Assembly (NCBI GenBank): GCA_037043455.1
Contig: JAWPHD010005598.1
Coordinates: 62,001-126,000 of the forward strand
DNA length: 64,000 nucleotides
From: Cyrtodaria siliqua
Lineage: Eukaryota; Mollusca; Bivalvia; Adapedonta; Hiatellidae
Reading direction: 5' to 3'
Both the position numbers and the translations under genes were made by a program. This document shows, one piece after another, positions 11,347 through 22,435 of this stretch. Under the pieces are notes generated by a model. The model saw nothing but the letters and a program-made list of their open reading frames with translations, was not told the origin of the DNA and ran no database searches. Numbering within the stretch: the first letter of the stretch is position 1; the number at the start of each line of letters is the position of its first letter.

Positions 11347-12012
11347 GATCAACAAACACATGATACATTACATACAAAGCAGTAGGCATTTATACAAAAA
11401 AAAAGAAAAAAAAAAGCACATCTTGCGTAAATGTTTCTGAGTCATATTACTGGGTTTCACCAAACTGTCACACTTTTTTGGATAGTGCTTCCATTTCACC
11501 TACGTTATGTCACTAACTTTCACTCCTCTGTTTTGAAAATATTTAAATGGTCACTAATTAATTCACATACTTAAAATGTTCAAAATTCCAAAATAAAAGG
11601 TGTTATGGTTAATAGTTCTTATCATAATGTATAACATCCTTCTTTTCATGTCTATTTCTCAACAGTCGTCAATGTAACTGAACTAACTCTTTCAAGTTAC
11701 ATAGTTGTTCTAAAAACATATTTTGATATGGAAATATCCCTTTTTCCTTTCCGTATATTTATAAACATTGTACCCTTGATGTTTGACACTCTCAGTGTAT
11801 ATCCAGTCATCAAGGTAAAAAACCACAGACCTTTTTCCTTTAAAATTAATAATACATTGATATTTATAGTGCAACATAGCTTGTGCCATTTTTGCAGTCT
11901 ACTTTCAATATAGTAACACATCAGCGTTAGAATCCGCAATTGAAATGTTGACATTGTTAATAATTAATGTTCATTCAAGCATATATGGAGAAGCTGTTAC
12001 TACACTTTCCGC

Positions 12013-12651
12013 TTAGTCGTCGCTGACGTCACTTTCTCCCTTCAACAACGGTGGTTTATATTCGATTAATAGTTTATCAAACAAATATTTCCGCTGGTTG
12101 GTTGCTGACTTCAATGCTTCTTCTGATTCAAAGTCTTCCTCATCTTTAAGCCGTGTTGCCGTCTTTTGGATCGCTCTGTATAAAGAATCGTTTGTCAAAG
12201 CCTTAAACCATAAAATCCTATCTAAGAATTTGTTGATCACTGCTTTTCTGTATACTGGCAATAGCTCCTTGTACGCTTTCTTTCTTGCCTCATTTTCGGT
12301 TAGGTCATCTTGCATCAGACTTTTGACCTTTTCCCGGAATTGTTCTTGACAATTAACAAAAGCATCATCAATAAAACTTTGCCAGGGATCCTCCTCTGTT
12401 TCAGAGATATCATTGTCATCTTCTGAGTCCATTTCGCTTTCACCTTCCGACATGTCATTTTCTAGTTCTATATCACCATCCTCGTCCTTGTACTGGTACC
12501 TAACATTTCCCGACATATTTCCCTTGATACTTTAACGATCACTAGATGAATGAACATCGATTACTTGACAACTACCGGCTTCAATGTGTCTTTTCAAAGT
12601 AAACGGTCGACAATATTCGTTAAGACAGTGTGGACACTGATGTTTACCCAT
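12013..12651 (-). pseudogene. Left copy of transposon zinc-finger gene, stop at codon 40
   Basis: This is a mirror-image copy of the right-arm gene with the same length (639 bp) and start codon at 12651-12649. At 12534-12532 the right copy's AAA (Lys40) is TAA here, which separates the zinc finger from the acidic and helical parts. From the internal Met at 12516 the rest stays open (167 codons), so re-initiation could give a finger-less protein. Other differences from the right copy include A-to-V (QEQ-side residue, about codon 103) and M-to-I near the C-terminus. It diverges from the right copy, and the two 5' ends are about 720 bp apart. Confidence 0.85.
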
Positions 12652-12660
12652 GTGAGAGCA

Positions 12661-12980
12661 AACAGCGACTGGGAAGTTGTCATAAAATGATGTGTTTTTA
12701 AATGTACGTATGTGCTATTAGAATCTGCTAAAATGTGCGCATGTACTAATGCAATATGTGCTTATATGTGCGCATGTAATGTACTAATAGAATGTGCTTA
12801 AATGGGCGGCGGCGGCGAGACAGAGAGCGCATGTGTTGTAATGTACAAATGGAATGTGCTTAAATGTGCGAACGGGCGGCGGCGGCGGCGGCGGCGGTGG
12901 CGACTTGAGAGAGAGCGCATGTGCTGAAATGTGCGCACATAGGTGCTAAAATGTGCGCTCATATGCTAACATTTCTAACG

Positions 12981-13015
<35 letters not shown>

Positions 13016-13365
13016 CTTGAGAGAGAGAGCGCATATGCTGAAATGTGCCTCGAAAAGTGCTAAAATTTGCGCGCGCATTTTAGCACCTATGTGCGCACAT
13101 TTCAGCACATGCGCTCTCTCTCAAGTCGCCACCGCCGCCGCCGCCCGTTCGCACATTTAAGCACATTCCATTTTAACATTACAACACATGCGCTCTCTGT
13201 CTCGCCGCCGCCGCCGCCCATTTAAGCACATTCTATTAGTACATTACATGCGCACATATAAGCACATATTGCATTAGTACATGCGCACATTTTAGCAGAT
13301 TCTAATAGCACATACGTACATTTAAAAACACATCATTTTATGACAACTTCCCAGTCGCTGTTTGC
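12661..13365. promoter_or_regulatory. Central GGC-rich bidirectional promoter-like region
   Basis: Between the two divergent start codons lie repeated modules of (GGC)n, GACTTGAGAGAGAGCGCATG, TGCTGAAATGTGCGCACAT and TGTGCTTAAATG. They are mirrored to the right as GCC runs, CGCTCTCTCTCAAGTC and so on. GGC runs are at about 12803-12816, 12870-12900 and 12979-13014, with complements at about 13130-13146 and 13203-13218. A third module (about 12956-13066) sits in one orientation only and forms the loop. No TATA box was identified. The role as a shared promoter is inferred from position. Confidence 0.5.
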
Positions 13366-13371
13366 TCTCAC

Positions 13372-14010
13372 ATGGGTAAACATCAGTGTCCACACTGTCT
13401 TAACGAATATTGTCGACCGTTTACTTTGAAAAGACACATTGAAGCCGGTAGTTGTCAAGTAATCGATGTTCATTCATCTAGTGATCGTAAAAGTATCAAG
13501 GGAAATATGTCGGGAAATGTTAGGTACCAGTACAAGGACGAGGATGGTGATATAGAACTAGAAAATGACATGTCGGAAGGTGAAAGCGAAATGGACTCAG
13601 AAGATGACAATGATATCTCTGAAACAGAGGAGGATCCCTGGCAAAGTTTTATTGATGATGCTTTTGCTAATTGTCAAGAACAATTCCGGGAAAAGGTCAA
13701 AAGTCTGATGCAAGATGACCTAACCGAAAATGAGGCAAGAAAGAAAGCGTACAAGGAGCTATTGCCAGTATACAGAAAAGCAGTGATCAACAAATTCTTA
13801 GATAGGATTTTATGGTTTAAGGCTTTGACAAACGATTCTTTATACAGAGCGATCCAAAAGACGGCAACACGGCTTAAAGATGAGGAAGACTTTGAATCAG
13901 AAGAAGCATTGAAGTCAGCAACCAACCAGCGGAAATATTTGTTTGATAAACTATTAATGGAATATAAACCACCGTTGTTGAAGGGAGAAAGTGACGTCAG
14001 CGACGACTAA
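13372..14010 (+). CDS. Transposon-borne C2HC zinc-finger protein, intact copy
   Basis: The gene is an open frame of 212 codons. An N-terminal zinc finger reads C6-x2-C9-x12-H22-x5-C28 (HQCPHCLNEYCRPFTLKRH...), one residue off the classical C2H2 pattern at the last ligand. Residues 52-86 are strongly acidic (DEDGDIELEND..., SEDDNDISETEEDPW). Residues 87-212 are a charged, helix-prone domain (QSFIDDAF, RKAVINKFLDRILWF, NQRKYLFDKLL), ending ESDVSDD. The start is the first ATG, and no upstream in-frame extension is needed. It probably binds nucleic acid, with a protein-interaction tail. Proteins with this finger-plus-acidic-plus-D-P-W layout seem common in cnidarian and mollusc mobile elements (recollection, not verified). 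It is followed by AATAAA at 14676. It lies antisense within the galectin 1 first intron. Confidence 0.75.
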   Translation: MGKHQCPHCLNEYCRPFTLKRHIEAGSCQVIDVHSSSDRKSIKGNMSGNVRYQYKDEDGDIELENDMSEGESEMDSEDDNDISETEEDPWQSFIDDAFANCQEQFREKVKSLMQDDLTENEARKKAYKELLPVYRKAVINKFLDRILWFKALTNDSLYRAIQKTATRLKDEEDFESEEALKSATNQRKYLFDKLLMEYKPPLLKGESDVSDD

Positions 14011-14675
14011 GCGGAAAGTGTAGCAACAGCTTCTCCATATATGCTTGAATGGTCATGAATTATTAACAATGTCAACATTTCAATTGCGGATTCTAACGCT
14101 GATGTGTTACTATATTGAAAGTAGACTGCAAAAATGGCACAAGCTATGTTGCACTATAAATATCAATGTATTATTAATTTTAAAGGAAAAAGGTCTGTGG
14201 TTTTTACTATGATGACTGGATATACACTGAGAGTGTCAAACATCAAGGGTACAATGTTTATAAATATACGGAAAGGAAAAAGGGATATTTCCATATCAAA
14301 ATATGTTTTTAGAACAACTATGTAACTTGAAAGAGTTAGTTCAGTTACATTGCCGACTGTTGAGAAATAGACATGAAAAGAAGGATGTTATACATTATGA
14401 TAAGAACTATTAACCATAACACCTTTTATTTTGGAATTTTGAACATTTTAAGTATGTGAATTAATTAGTGACCATTTAAATATTTTCAAAACAGAGGAGT
14501 GAAAGTTAGTGACATAACGTAGGTGAAATGGAAGCACTATCCAAAAAAGTGTGACAGTTTGGTGAAACCCAGTAATATGACTCAGAAACATTTACGCAAG
14601 ATGTCCTTTTTTTTTCTTTTTTTTTTGTATAAATGCCTACTGCTTTGTATGTAATGTATCATGTGTTTGTTGATC

Positions 14676-14681
14676 AATAAA
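14676..14681 (+). terminator. Poly(A) signal of right zinc-finger gene
   Basis: AATAAA within GATCAATAAAAGTAAACTG lies about 665 bp after the stop codon, just before the nested pearl-like element, and is mirrored in the left arm. Confidence 0.5.
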
Positions 14682-14737
14682 AGTAAACTGCACTTACCAT
14701 GTGTTTTAGCCTCTTTTAGTACAATATAATTATTTAT

Positions 14738-15258
14738 TTTTTAGCTCTGCTGATCAGAGATCAGAGATCAGCAGAGCTTATGCCGTGGTGCGGCGTCCGT
14801 CGTCCGTCAACTTTTTTTTTTGTAGCGATTACTCCTCTGAAACTACTGAATGGATTTTCATGAAACTTTACAGAAATATTGCCCATGAAGTCTAGTTGAT
14901 CCTAGCAAAACATTCATGTTGATGTGAAATCCAATATGGCCGCCAAATCTAAAAATAGATTTTTAAACAAACAAGTTTGTAGCGACTACTACTTGAAAAC
15001 TCTAAGTGATATTGATATGGGACTTTTTCTAAAATGATCAGCATGACATGATGTTGGTCCTTGTCGAAAATCGTTTTGATTCGATGTTAAACATGGCTGC
15101 CAGCGGCCATCTTTGTTTACATAGAGTTATTTAGTAAAAACTTGTAGCGACTACTCCTCTGAAACTACTTGACGGATTTTCATGAAACTTCACAGGAATG
15201 CTGATCTAGCTATCAAAAACCTTTCAGTAGAGCTCCAATGTCATTGACCTCTTGTTTA
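14738..15258 (-). mobile_element. Pearl-like element nested in right arm
   Basis: This is the mirror of 10762-11285. It begins TTTTTAGCTCTGCTGATC, has the CCGTCCGTCG tail at 14795-14810, and ends GACCTCTTGTTTAATTG. Confidence 0.7.
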
Positions 15259-16363
15259 ATTGCCCTACAGTGACAGCAAAGATAATTACGTCCACCTTAC
15301 ACACGTCATTCTAGAATACTCGAATTAGGATTCAATACGATGGTGGAGTACAATGTCAATGCTATCTAACCTGTTTAAAAATATGTATATGTAAGCCTTT
15401 ATAATCCTTTTCATTGACCTGTTCAGCGTCCGTCGAAGCTGGAGACGGATTCCGTTTACTATCCGAATACTATGCAAGTATCGATATTCCAGTCTTTAAA
15501 AATGGCCTTTCATTCGATATATATAGTTTCAAAATTGAAATAATTCTAAACGGCAAATAGAAACATTTAAAATTTTCTAAACTTATTTTTAAACTCAAAA
15601 AAAAAGAGATTTTTGATTCAGAAAAAAAAACAGTTCTCTTATCACAGACCTTTCTAAAAAATGTATTATATGCCTAGGGTCATCGCTTTAGTTTTCAAAA
15701 TAAATAGGTATAACGATTTTACAAATAGGTACATTTTCATCAGTGTATCAGCTTTCTATAAATCGCTGTTTTTTCCGAAAATATACAAGATGTATACACT
15801 TGACCTATTGGGAGATGCTGTTTTATCCACCGTGACAATCACGTATTTCTAAAGGAGGTTTAACATTTCGAATATATTAATTTAAATCGCAATATATATT
15901 TCATCAGGTGGGAAGCAGAGTGGTTTTTAGCTCCGCCGTCCACTTATCATAGCAACACATGACAACGGAAAGTAGTACGTCATTTTCCGTCAACGTCAAA
16001 AAAAAGTGAAACAGCTGCCATTTTCTTTTTTTTAAACGCGTAATCTGGAAGATTGTAACAAGTTTACATGATTAAAATTGTAGTTCCCTTTTAAGTTTCG
16101 TCATCTTCAGCTGTATTGACTTTTAGATGCTTTACTGCGCGAGAAATTTCGAGATTCACCCATTTAAAATTCCGAAGCGAGGGGAAGTAACTCGTAAGAG
16201 ATGTCATTGTTAAAATGCGTTTAAAAATGGTAACACTTGTGTTCTTTTCTAATCAAATACAAGGAGATACTAAAAATATGTTGTTTAAGCTTGAATAGTA
16301 CATGGCGTGTACTACATGTTACGAACATCATGGTATTTCTTTATAAAAATTACACGCTAAAAC

Positions 16364-16465
16364 CACAGGAACTGGTCACTTTTAATTTTTGCCTTCTATT
16401 ATTATAATTGTCTATAGACAATTATAATAATAGAAGGCAAAAATTAAAAGTGACCAGTTCCTGTG
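16364..16465. mobile_element. 102-bp perfectly palindromic hAT-like MITE
   Basis: CACAGGAACTGGTCAC... reads identically on both strands, with the centre between 16414 and 16415 and no loop. It is flanked by 8-bp direct repeats GCTAAAAC at 16356-16363 and 16466-16473. An 8-bp duplication plus CA...TG ends suggests hAT mobilisation. Loss of any unpaired loop makes it an extreme foldback. Confidence 0.85.
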
Positions 16466-16844
16466 GCTAAAACGATAAAATGTTCGACTCGGCACTGTCG
16501 GTCAAAAAATATAACGAGTGTAAAGTCATTGAACGTCTACAGGTGCGTATTCGGTATTCGGTGAAGGGGCTCACACTAAGTCTGAAAAGTAGTCTGTAGC
16601 CTATATTTAAAAAGGCTGACCGCTCTTCAGCTTCTCGTTGTGCATTTTGATGGCCAATCTGGAATTATGGAACTCAACTGGCCACCCGCTAATGTTTTTT
16701 TATTTATTTTTTATTGGCGAGTATCACCATATGCAGCCATATTTAACATCAAAATATACTAAAACAAAGCTGCAGTCCAATTTATTTGGTTATCCCTCAC
16801 CGGCCCGTCACCACCACCATCACCCACCCCACCCATAAAAAAAA

Positions 16845-17100
16845 AAAAATGCGGATCTGGTCAGGGTAGGTGTCTCATTAGAATCGCGGAAACCGCCCTA
16901 CTCCTACTTTTGCTTATTAAACATGCTCGGAGAATAGACTTCGATATATAAACTTCAGATAGGAGGATTTATGTCTGCTTACGATGGACGAGGCTAAACA
17001 CACTGAAGAAACTCAGTGGCGCCGTTGTCTTGAACCCGGATCCTGTGCTTTTAAGTTTTTAAGTGCACCGCATTGTCCGCTACACCGACACTTGACAAAA
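16845..17100 (-). mobile_element. tRNA-derived SINE remnant
   Basis: Read on the minus strand from about 17097 it begins with a tRNA-like head. This has an A-box-like GGTGTAGCGGACAATGCG, a long variable region and a B-box-like GGGTTCAAGAC. It then continues into a body related to 48264-48558 (GGAATTCTAATGAG-type and CGGAGCATG-type segments). It is diverged. Confidence 0.55.
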
Positions 17101-19514
17101 CAAATATAACGGCTTAATATGTCAAACTAGTATAGACATGGAAATATCAGTTTCCAGATTGTTATTAGTGGGAAGCGGTCACTAAGTCGACCTTGAACTA
17201 GAAGTGTGTTCCATCACCCATGAACACTTGCTTCGTCTGCTGACAGTGCTGTTTGCTTATTTCCAAGGTTAGGTTGCAGGTTAGGCTGATAAATAGGGCA
17301 TAACCTGCCAAAATGAAAGTCAGAGGTATTGCACATGTGTAACAACATCCATTGAGATGAAGACGTTGGTGAAGTTTCATGAACACAATTAAAATACTTT
17401 TCAATTGATGGCCAAGATTAGGTTGCAGGTTAAAGCATGACAAAGTGATCGATAAGTGTCTGCCATCCTAAGCAGTAGACACAAAAATAAGTGTTCAGTT
17501 CTCATATGAATATATCTGTCATGCGGATATTTTTTATGCACTCTTCAACCCAATGAATTTTACTTGACCAGGCTAGACCAGTGACATTTGCTTTATCAGA
17601 CGAGTACCGCTAAGTACAGCAAAACATGTTTCGAGATGCTAATTTCAAATTCAGTGCTCGATATACACTTCAAGATTGCCATCATCGGCCCATGTGTCAC
17701 TTTAATTACAAAAGATCTATTTCAAAAGCTTGAATAAACAATAAATAAATTAAAATGACCTTGTGTTCCCAAAAGGCAGTTTTTCAGTTTCAGATACATG
17801 CATGACTGTACGCAAATGGAAACTTTTTTTACATACAATGTAGATCCAACTGAACCAAAGAATAAATAATACAATATTTTATATATATTATATTTATAAA
17901 CTAAACATCTATTAAATACTACAATAATGAAATTTACTTCATACTTACAACATACTTACAACAAAAAAATCAATGTCATATATGGCCTAAAATGTGTTCA
18001 AATGATGTAAAACACCAAAAGTTTTTTTGAATGTGAGCATCTACTGTCAATGTATGACATTGTATACATTTGGTGTTTTTTAACAGCTTTACATATTATA
18101 TAGTCTCTGTGAGGCATAATTATGTTCATTTTGGTTCTTTAAAAAAATAATGTCTGCTTAGTCCTCGGGATTGCCAAACTGAAGTCACCATCATGATCAG
18201 GCGAACACATCTCAAGCGGGATACGCAGTAACAAGTATATACTGTAAAGCATAAGGCCGAAGAAAAATTAACCGCGTTTCCGATTTGGCCTAATAAAATG
18301 AATATATTTCCTTGAGTTTAGAATCTTGCGATCACAGTATTGTCAACTTTTTTGGTTAAATCCACGTCTTCCAGGGTTGCATTGGTATTTGAAGAACGAA
18401 GGGCATCTGGAAACCAGATGATGCGTCTCTGAAATGAACAAAACAAGTTGTTAAAAAGGATGGATTGGTAGTACAAAATATATAAGCCATATGATATATG
18501 CATGGAATTTCACATGAATCAACAGAGTGTCCTGTTATTTTTAAAAGGATTATAACTTTGGCTGTCGTATATACCGTATTTCCTCTAACAGTAGCTCCCG
18601 GGCACTATGGAAAGTGCGAAGGGGGGGGGGGGCTAATATTATGATACAACTTTTCAATATATTTCACCTAGGCTCCTTTCCCCGGACTGTTTCCTTATAG
18701 AATTACTGTACGGCGATCTTTTACTGTTACACCGGTATTGACTTAACCAAAACATGACTGTACCGAGTATATTACTGTCATCACTCTGCGTCTATATGAT
18801 ACACATTTCTGTCAAACTTGACTATTACAAAACGGGTCGGTTGCATATGAATTAACCAATAATAAAAGATAAACTAAATAGTAAATTGAAAGGAATGAGA
18901 TAAATAAAAGCGGTAATTGTATTGATGATGATAGCGCTTTAAGGTTTATGTCATAGACCATACTGGTGTCGAAGGTAAAAAACTTCCATAATCAAATCCA
19001 TAAGCGGTAAAAACAGTGTGTTTTTTAGAAACTTTTAATTTAATCAAATCCATTAGCGGTAAAAACATTGCGTTTTTTAGGAACTTTTAATTTTTGAAGA
19101 CGGTAAGGTTTCTTAAAACAGGTAGGGGCTCTTCTAATAGAGGAAATACGGTATTAATATATAGGTAAATTGACATCACAGAGAAATGTGAACGTTTAAC
19201 ATCAACTTGTATGGGTTTTTGTGTGATAAATAGAATCTCACAAAATCATCTATTATTTTTTAAACTCTTCAGTAAACATTAAACATTATTTGATGCTCGA
19301 CAAGCCGCGCATTGTATATTTTTGCCAACTCGTTTAATAAATCCGCACTCGATCATGGAAGATCAGCTATTATATCCGCCGAGAAAAAAATATTTAATCA
19401 TTATTCTCCCATCACTGCTAAAATCAACAAAATATTCTGAAGTATATAATTTTTTTAGGTCACACATAGATGAAATATTACATTTTTATATTGTGCCCGG
19501 CCTTCGCACAGTAT
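17101..19514. other. Insertion interior, mostly unrecognised
   Basis: Apart from the possible exon at 18318-18428, this part of the 6.5-kb insertion is AT-rich. It contains a G11 run at about 18623 and a short duplicated segment (AATCAAATCCATAAGCGGTAAAAAC / ...CCATTAGCGGTAAAAAC, near 18985 and 19040). Confidence 0.45.
18318..18428 (-). CDS. Possible terminal exon of an unknown gene
   Basis: A pyrimidine-rich acceptor (TTGTTCATTTCAG) precedes 36 open codons, RRIIWFPDALRSSNTNATLE..., and a TAA stop. The peptide is not recognised and no convincing upstream exon was joined to it. A 76-nt candidate at 20830-20905 has a good acceptor (TTTTCTTTCAG) and donor (GGGTAAGC), but its phase does not suit this frame. 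It may be a relic carried by the 6.5-kb insertion. Confidence 0.25.
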   Translation of the reverse strand, partial: RRIIWFPDALRSSNTNATLEDVDLTKKVDNTVIARF

Positions 19515-19720
19515 AGGTTATTTAGAGCCGCCCCAGAGAGAGGAAAAGGATACATAGGAATCTGGGAACCGTGCCCTACTCTTATTATCGAATAGATTCC
19601 TGTTGTTCCTTAACGTGCTTGGAGGATAGACTGATACACGGGACCGCCCGGTTTACGTCCCCATCCGAAGGACGAGGTTAAGGGAAAGTGTGTTTCCCAA
19701 GAACACATCGACGGAAAGGA
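19515..19720 (-). mobile_element. SINE body fragment
   Basis: On the minus strand it contains the ACTTTCCCTTAACCTCGTCC, GGGACGTAAACCGGGCGGTCC, GAATCTATTCGATAATAAGAG and CTCTCTGGGGCGGCTC blocks, shared with the full SINE at 48264-48558. The tRNA-like head is missing. Confidence 0.75.
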
Positions 19721-20181
19721 TGAGATATGAAATGCCTGTATATTATTCTCTATAATTATAGTATAACTGTGTAATTTATATATTATTACTAATTGCTGAT
19801 ATTATTGCACCAATCATATATTTAAACCTATGGTAGAATAACGAAGACAAATAATACATCTAAATTTTAGTTAATTATATGCAAGCAGTTTTGAAGTAAA
19901 ATTGATACGGGACTAATAAACTGTGATACTAATGTTCGACAAAATCTTCAAGATTGCCATATGTCCCTTTAAAGTGTCCTATTATTTGTAATTTAACTGG
20001 GGCGGTCTTTAATAATATCGCTGTAAAGTGACAACAGCACAGAGAAACTTTCATGTTGTATCGTGTATCCATTGTTTTATGTGATGGAATTTCACAATAT
20101 CTCAACAAAACAAACAAAAAAGTAAAGTATTCCAATGAGCTGGGACAATTATACTTATAGTTAGGCACTCCTCTTTTTTTT

Positions 20182-20522
20182 TTAAAGTAGCTATCCCGCC
20201 AAATAACTACAAAATTGCACTAGAAAACCGTGCACGAAACTCTATCCATATAACAATGTATATGCGCTGATTAAAAGTATAGGTTTATAAATAGGTTCTT
20301 AGAATACCCGTGATTGAATAACCGTAAAATGATGGTAACTCGTAATTCGACACTCCAGTTCTGGGTTTGGTCCGGCTGGTTAAAGCCGTTTATACTGTGT
20401 ATGTATGAGTTTGATTTCTCAAAATATGTAAGTTATATATATACTTTGTCATCAGTAGGTTTAGAAACAGTGTACATAATGTTTATAAAATTTGACTGTT
20501 GTTGGCGGGATGGCTACTTTAA
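20182..20522. mobile_element. TTAA-flanked MITE (piggyBac-like)
   Basis: The inverted ends AGTAGCTATCCCGCCAA (from 20186) and TTGGCGGGATGGCTACT (to 20518) are bounded by TTAA at 20182-20185 and 20519-20522. The interior is alignable with 54440-54720. The size is 333 bp between the TTAA sites and there is no coding content. TTAA target use is typical of piggyBac and Kolobok. Confidence 0.75.
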
Positions 20523-20631
20523 TGAGAATGATAAAAAAATCTGTACAAATCGGGTTCTCCCACTCAAATAAATCTACTGTTTCTCAAGCTTATCAAGCTT
20601 ATCAAAATCTTCATTTATAAAAACCACGTTA

Positions 20632-20690
20632 AAGAACCGCAGAAATGTATTCCCGAATTTGGGGCGGCTCGAAATATTAACATTTGCTAG
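20632..20690 (+). mobile_element. Short SINE fragment
   Basis: CACGTTAAAGAACCGCAGAA and GGGGCGGCTCGAAAT match the middle and tail of the SINE family. Confidence 0.4.
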
Positions 20691-21974
20691 TATAAGATAG
20701 ATAGAGTAGCTTAGGTACATTTTTTTTGAATTCCACTCTCTGGGGTGGCTCGAAATATTGCCATATTATTAGCTTAATTAACCTATATCACTGGGGTCAA
20801 ATATATTAAAGTTTATAGCTTTAGCTTACCCAGGGCTAGGCTAAGTCTCAGAGCTGGAACTTGGAGATGCCACTTGACAGAAGGTGGCAACATCTGCAAA
20901 GATCCCTGAAAGAAAATCAATTGTTGTTTTTATACATTCATACCTACAGTAGATGTGTTAATCCTTTACAGTACTGCTGTAGCTATATGCAAACTTTGGG
21001 CAGTGTGGGGTGTGTGTGTGTGGGGGGGGGGGGGGGGGTGGATGATGCAAGGGCACCGATTTTGTGGGTGGGGAGGGTGAAGGGGAGGTGGCAACGGTGC
21101 ATTTCTGATCTGCGGTCATAGAGGGGGTTTGGGGACAAGGCCATTTATTTTTGGGGAACAATGGAACATTTTCTGTTATTGGTAATATTTTTAGGGAACA
21201 AGGGAACATAATAATAAAAATAAATGGAAAAATATTTTTGGAGAACAAAGCAAAATATTTTTGGGGAACATTGGATCATATTTTCTGTGAACATAGACCC
21301 CACTGGAAGGGTCTCATCATAGAAATAATACATCAGTGCTATATTATTATTACATTTTAACGGAGACACTATAAACATGAACATGCACTAAATAAAACAC
21401 ATTTATGGGTCAGTACCGAGTGCTGTACATACCTTTCATCCTTTGTTTTTCCTTTATGTCTAAACACCAAAGTTGACGGTGTCCCTAATCGAGGCGAAGG
21501 GACATGACTGACTCATGTGGTCTACATGACATGACCTTGACAGGAGATGTTCTACAAGTATTTGTTACATCATTCACCCATAACAATAGTTAACACATGA
21601 ATAGGTCTGTCTTTTTGCTCATTAAATCCTGGAATTGTGAAGTATTCACTTGCAATTATCCATAGTTCATTCAACCGTAAATCAACGGTATGACTGAAAA
21701 GCGAAAACACAACAAATTACTGCCGACTTGGCCTGTTGTGATTTTTAATAAGCGTCTAGGGCGGCTGATTTTTACCGTAAACATGCTAAAGGAAAGGCAG
21801 AAAAAGTGTTTAAAGGTTGACTTACTGACATTTTATTCGGAGCAGGAAATAACTATATCCGGGAGTAGAAAATATTCATGTTTTACGTTTCTGTTATTGA
21901 TTTTCAGTTTTGCTTATTTAGCTTGTAGCCGCCATTTTGAATAATGTGTGTTTTGAGTGAGAAAAAAGGGTGAC

Positions 21975-22125
21975 CATCTTTCAAAACGGTCTCAAAAAAT
22001 GGGTAGTCATGAATTTTGCCGAAATTTTCAGGAAAGGTAGTAGAGGTATTGATCTATCATTCCTGTTAATTTAAGCCAAATTGGTGACTACCCATTTTTT
22101 GTGACCGTTTTGAGAAATCGGCAAT
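21975..22125. repeat. Inverted repeat around GGGTAGTCA
   Basis: AAAACGGTCTCAAAAAATGG plus GTAGTCA (from about 21981) pairs with TGACTACCCATTTTTTGTGA plus CCGTTTT (to about 22112) across a ~75-bp spacer. It could be a MITE end pair. Confidence 0.65.
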
Positions 22126-22435
22126 TTTGCAGTTTCAAAAACCTCAAAATTTCCGATCTTCACATTTAAACAGCGATTTAGGCTATGCAAAATATGCCAA
22201 TAGTAGTCAAAACGAATGCTATGGGGATGTTTAACGTATAAACTTACTTTAATCATTGTCTGTGTTGTTTTTGCATTCAAAATTGGCTTAAGCTAACGTT
22301 TTTTAAAAGACAACTGCAATTTCCGCGTAACTGCACGTGAGTGCAAATTGGGACTACTTCGTGTTAAAACACTTGAAACTCAAAAGTGAGTTATGCGGTG
22401 TGTGCGCGTGAAAAGCTTCAGCTGCTGCTGCACTG

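Larger units (their letters stand above)
9394..12957 (-). repeat. Left arm of palindromic element
   Basis: This arm is uninterrupted and contains, from the tip inward, a non-coding stretch (9394-10760), a pearl-like insertion (10762-11285), a poly(A)-signal region, the zinc-finger gene copy (12013-12651, minus) and GGC-rich promoter-like units. Sample alignments with the right arm show only scattered substitutions, for example near the tip and at codon 40 of the gene. Confidence 0.88.
13067..15904 (+). repeat. Right arm of palindromic element, inner part
   Basis: This is the reverse complement of left-arm positions from about 12957 back to about 10117, ending at AATATATATTTCAT where the 6.5-kb insertion starts. 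It contains the intact zinc-finger gene and the mirrored pearl-like element. Confidence 0.88.
15905..22435. mobile_element. 6.5-kb insertion splitting the right arm
   Basis: The left arm reads continuously through TTTCATATACATTT. In the right arm the same sequence is broken after TTTCAT (15904) and resumes with CATATACATTT at 22436, so a 3-bp CAT is duplicated. The insert starts CAGGTGGGAAGCAG and ends GCTGCTGCTGCACTG. These termini are only weakly complementary (CAG...CTG), so no superfamily is assigned. It carries older nested pieces: a hAT-like MITE, two SINE remnants, a TTAA-type MITE, a 22-kb-side inverted repeat and a possible terminal exon. No transposase was recognised. Confidence 0.75.
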
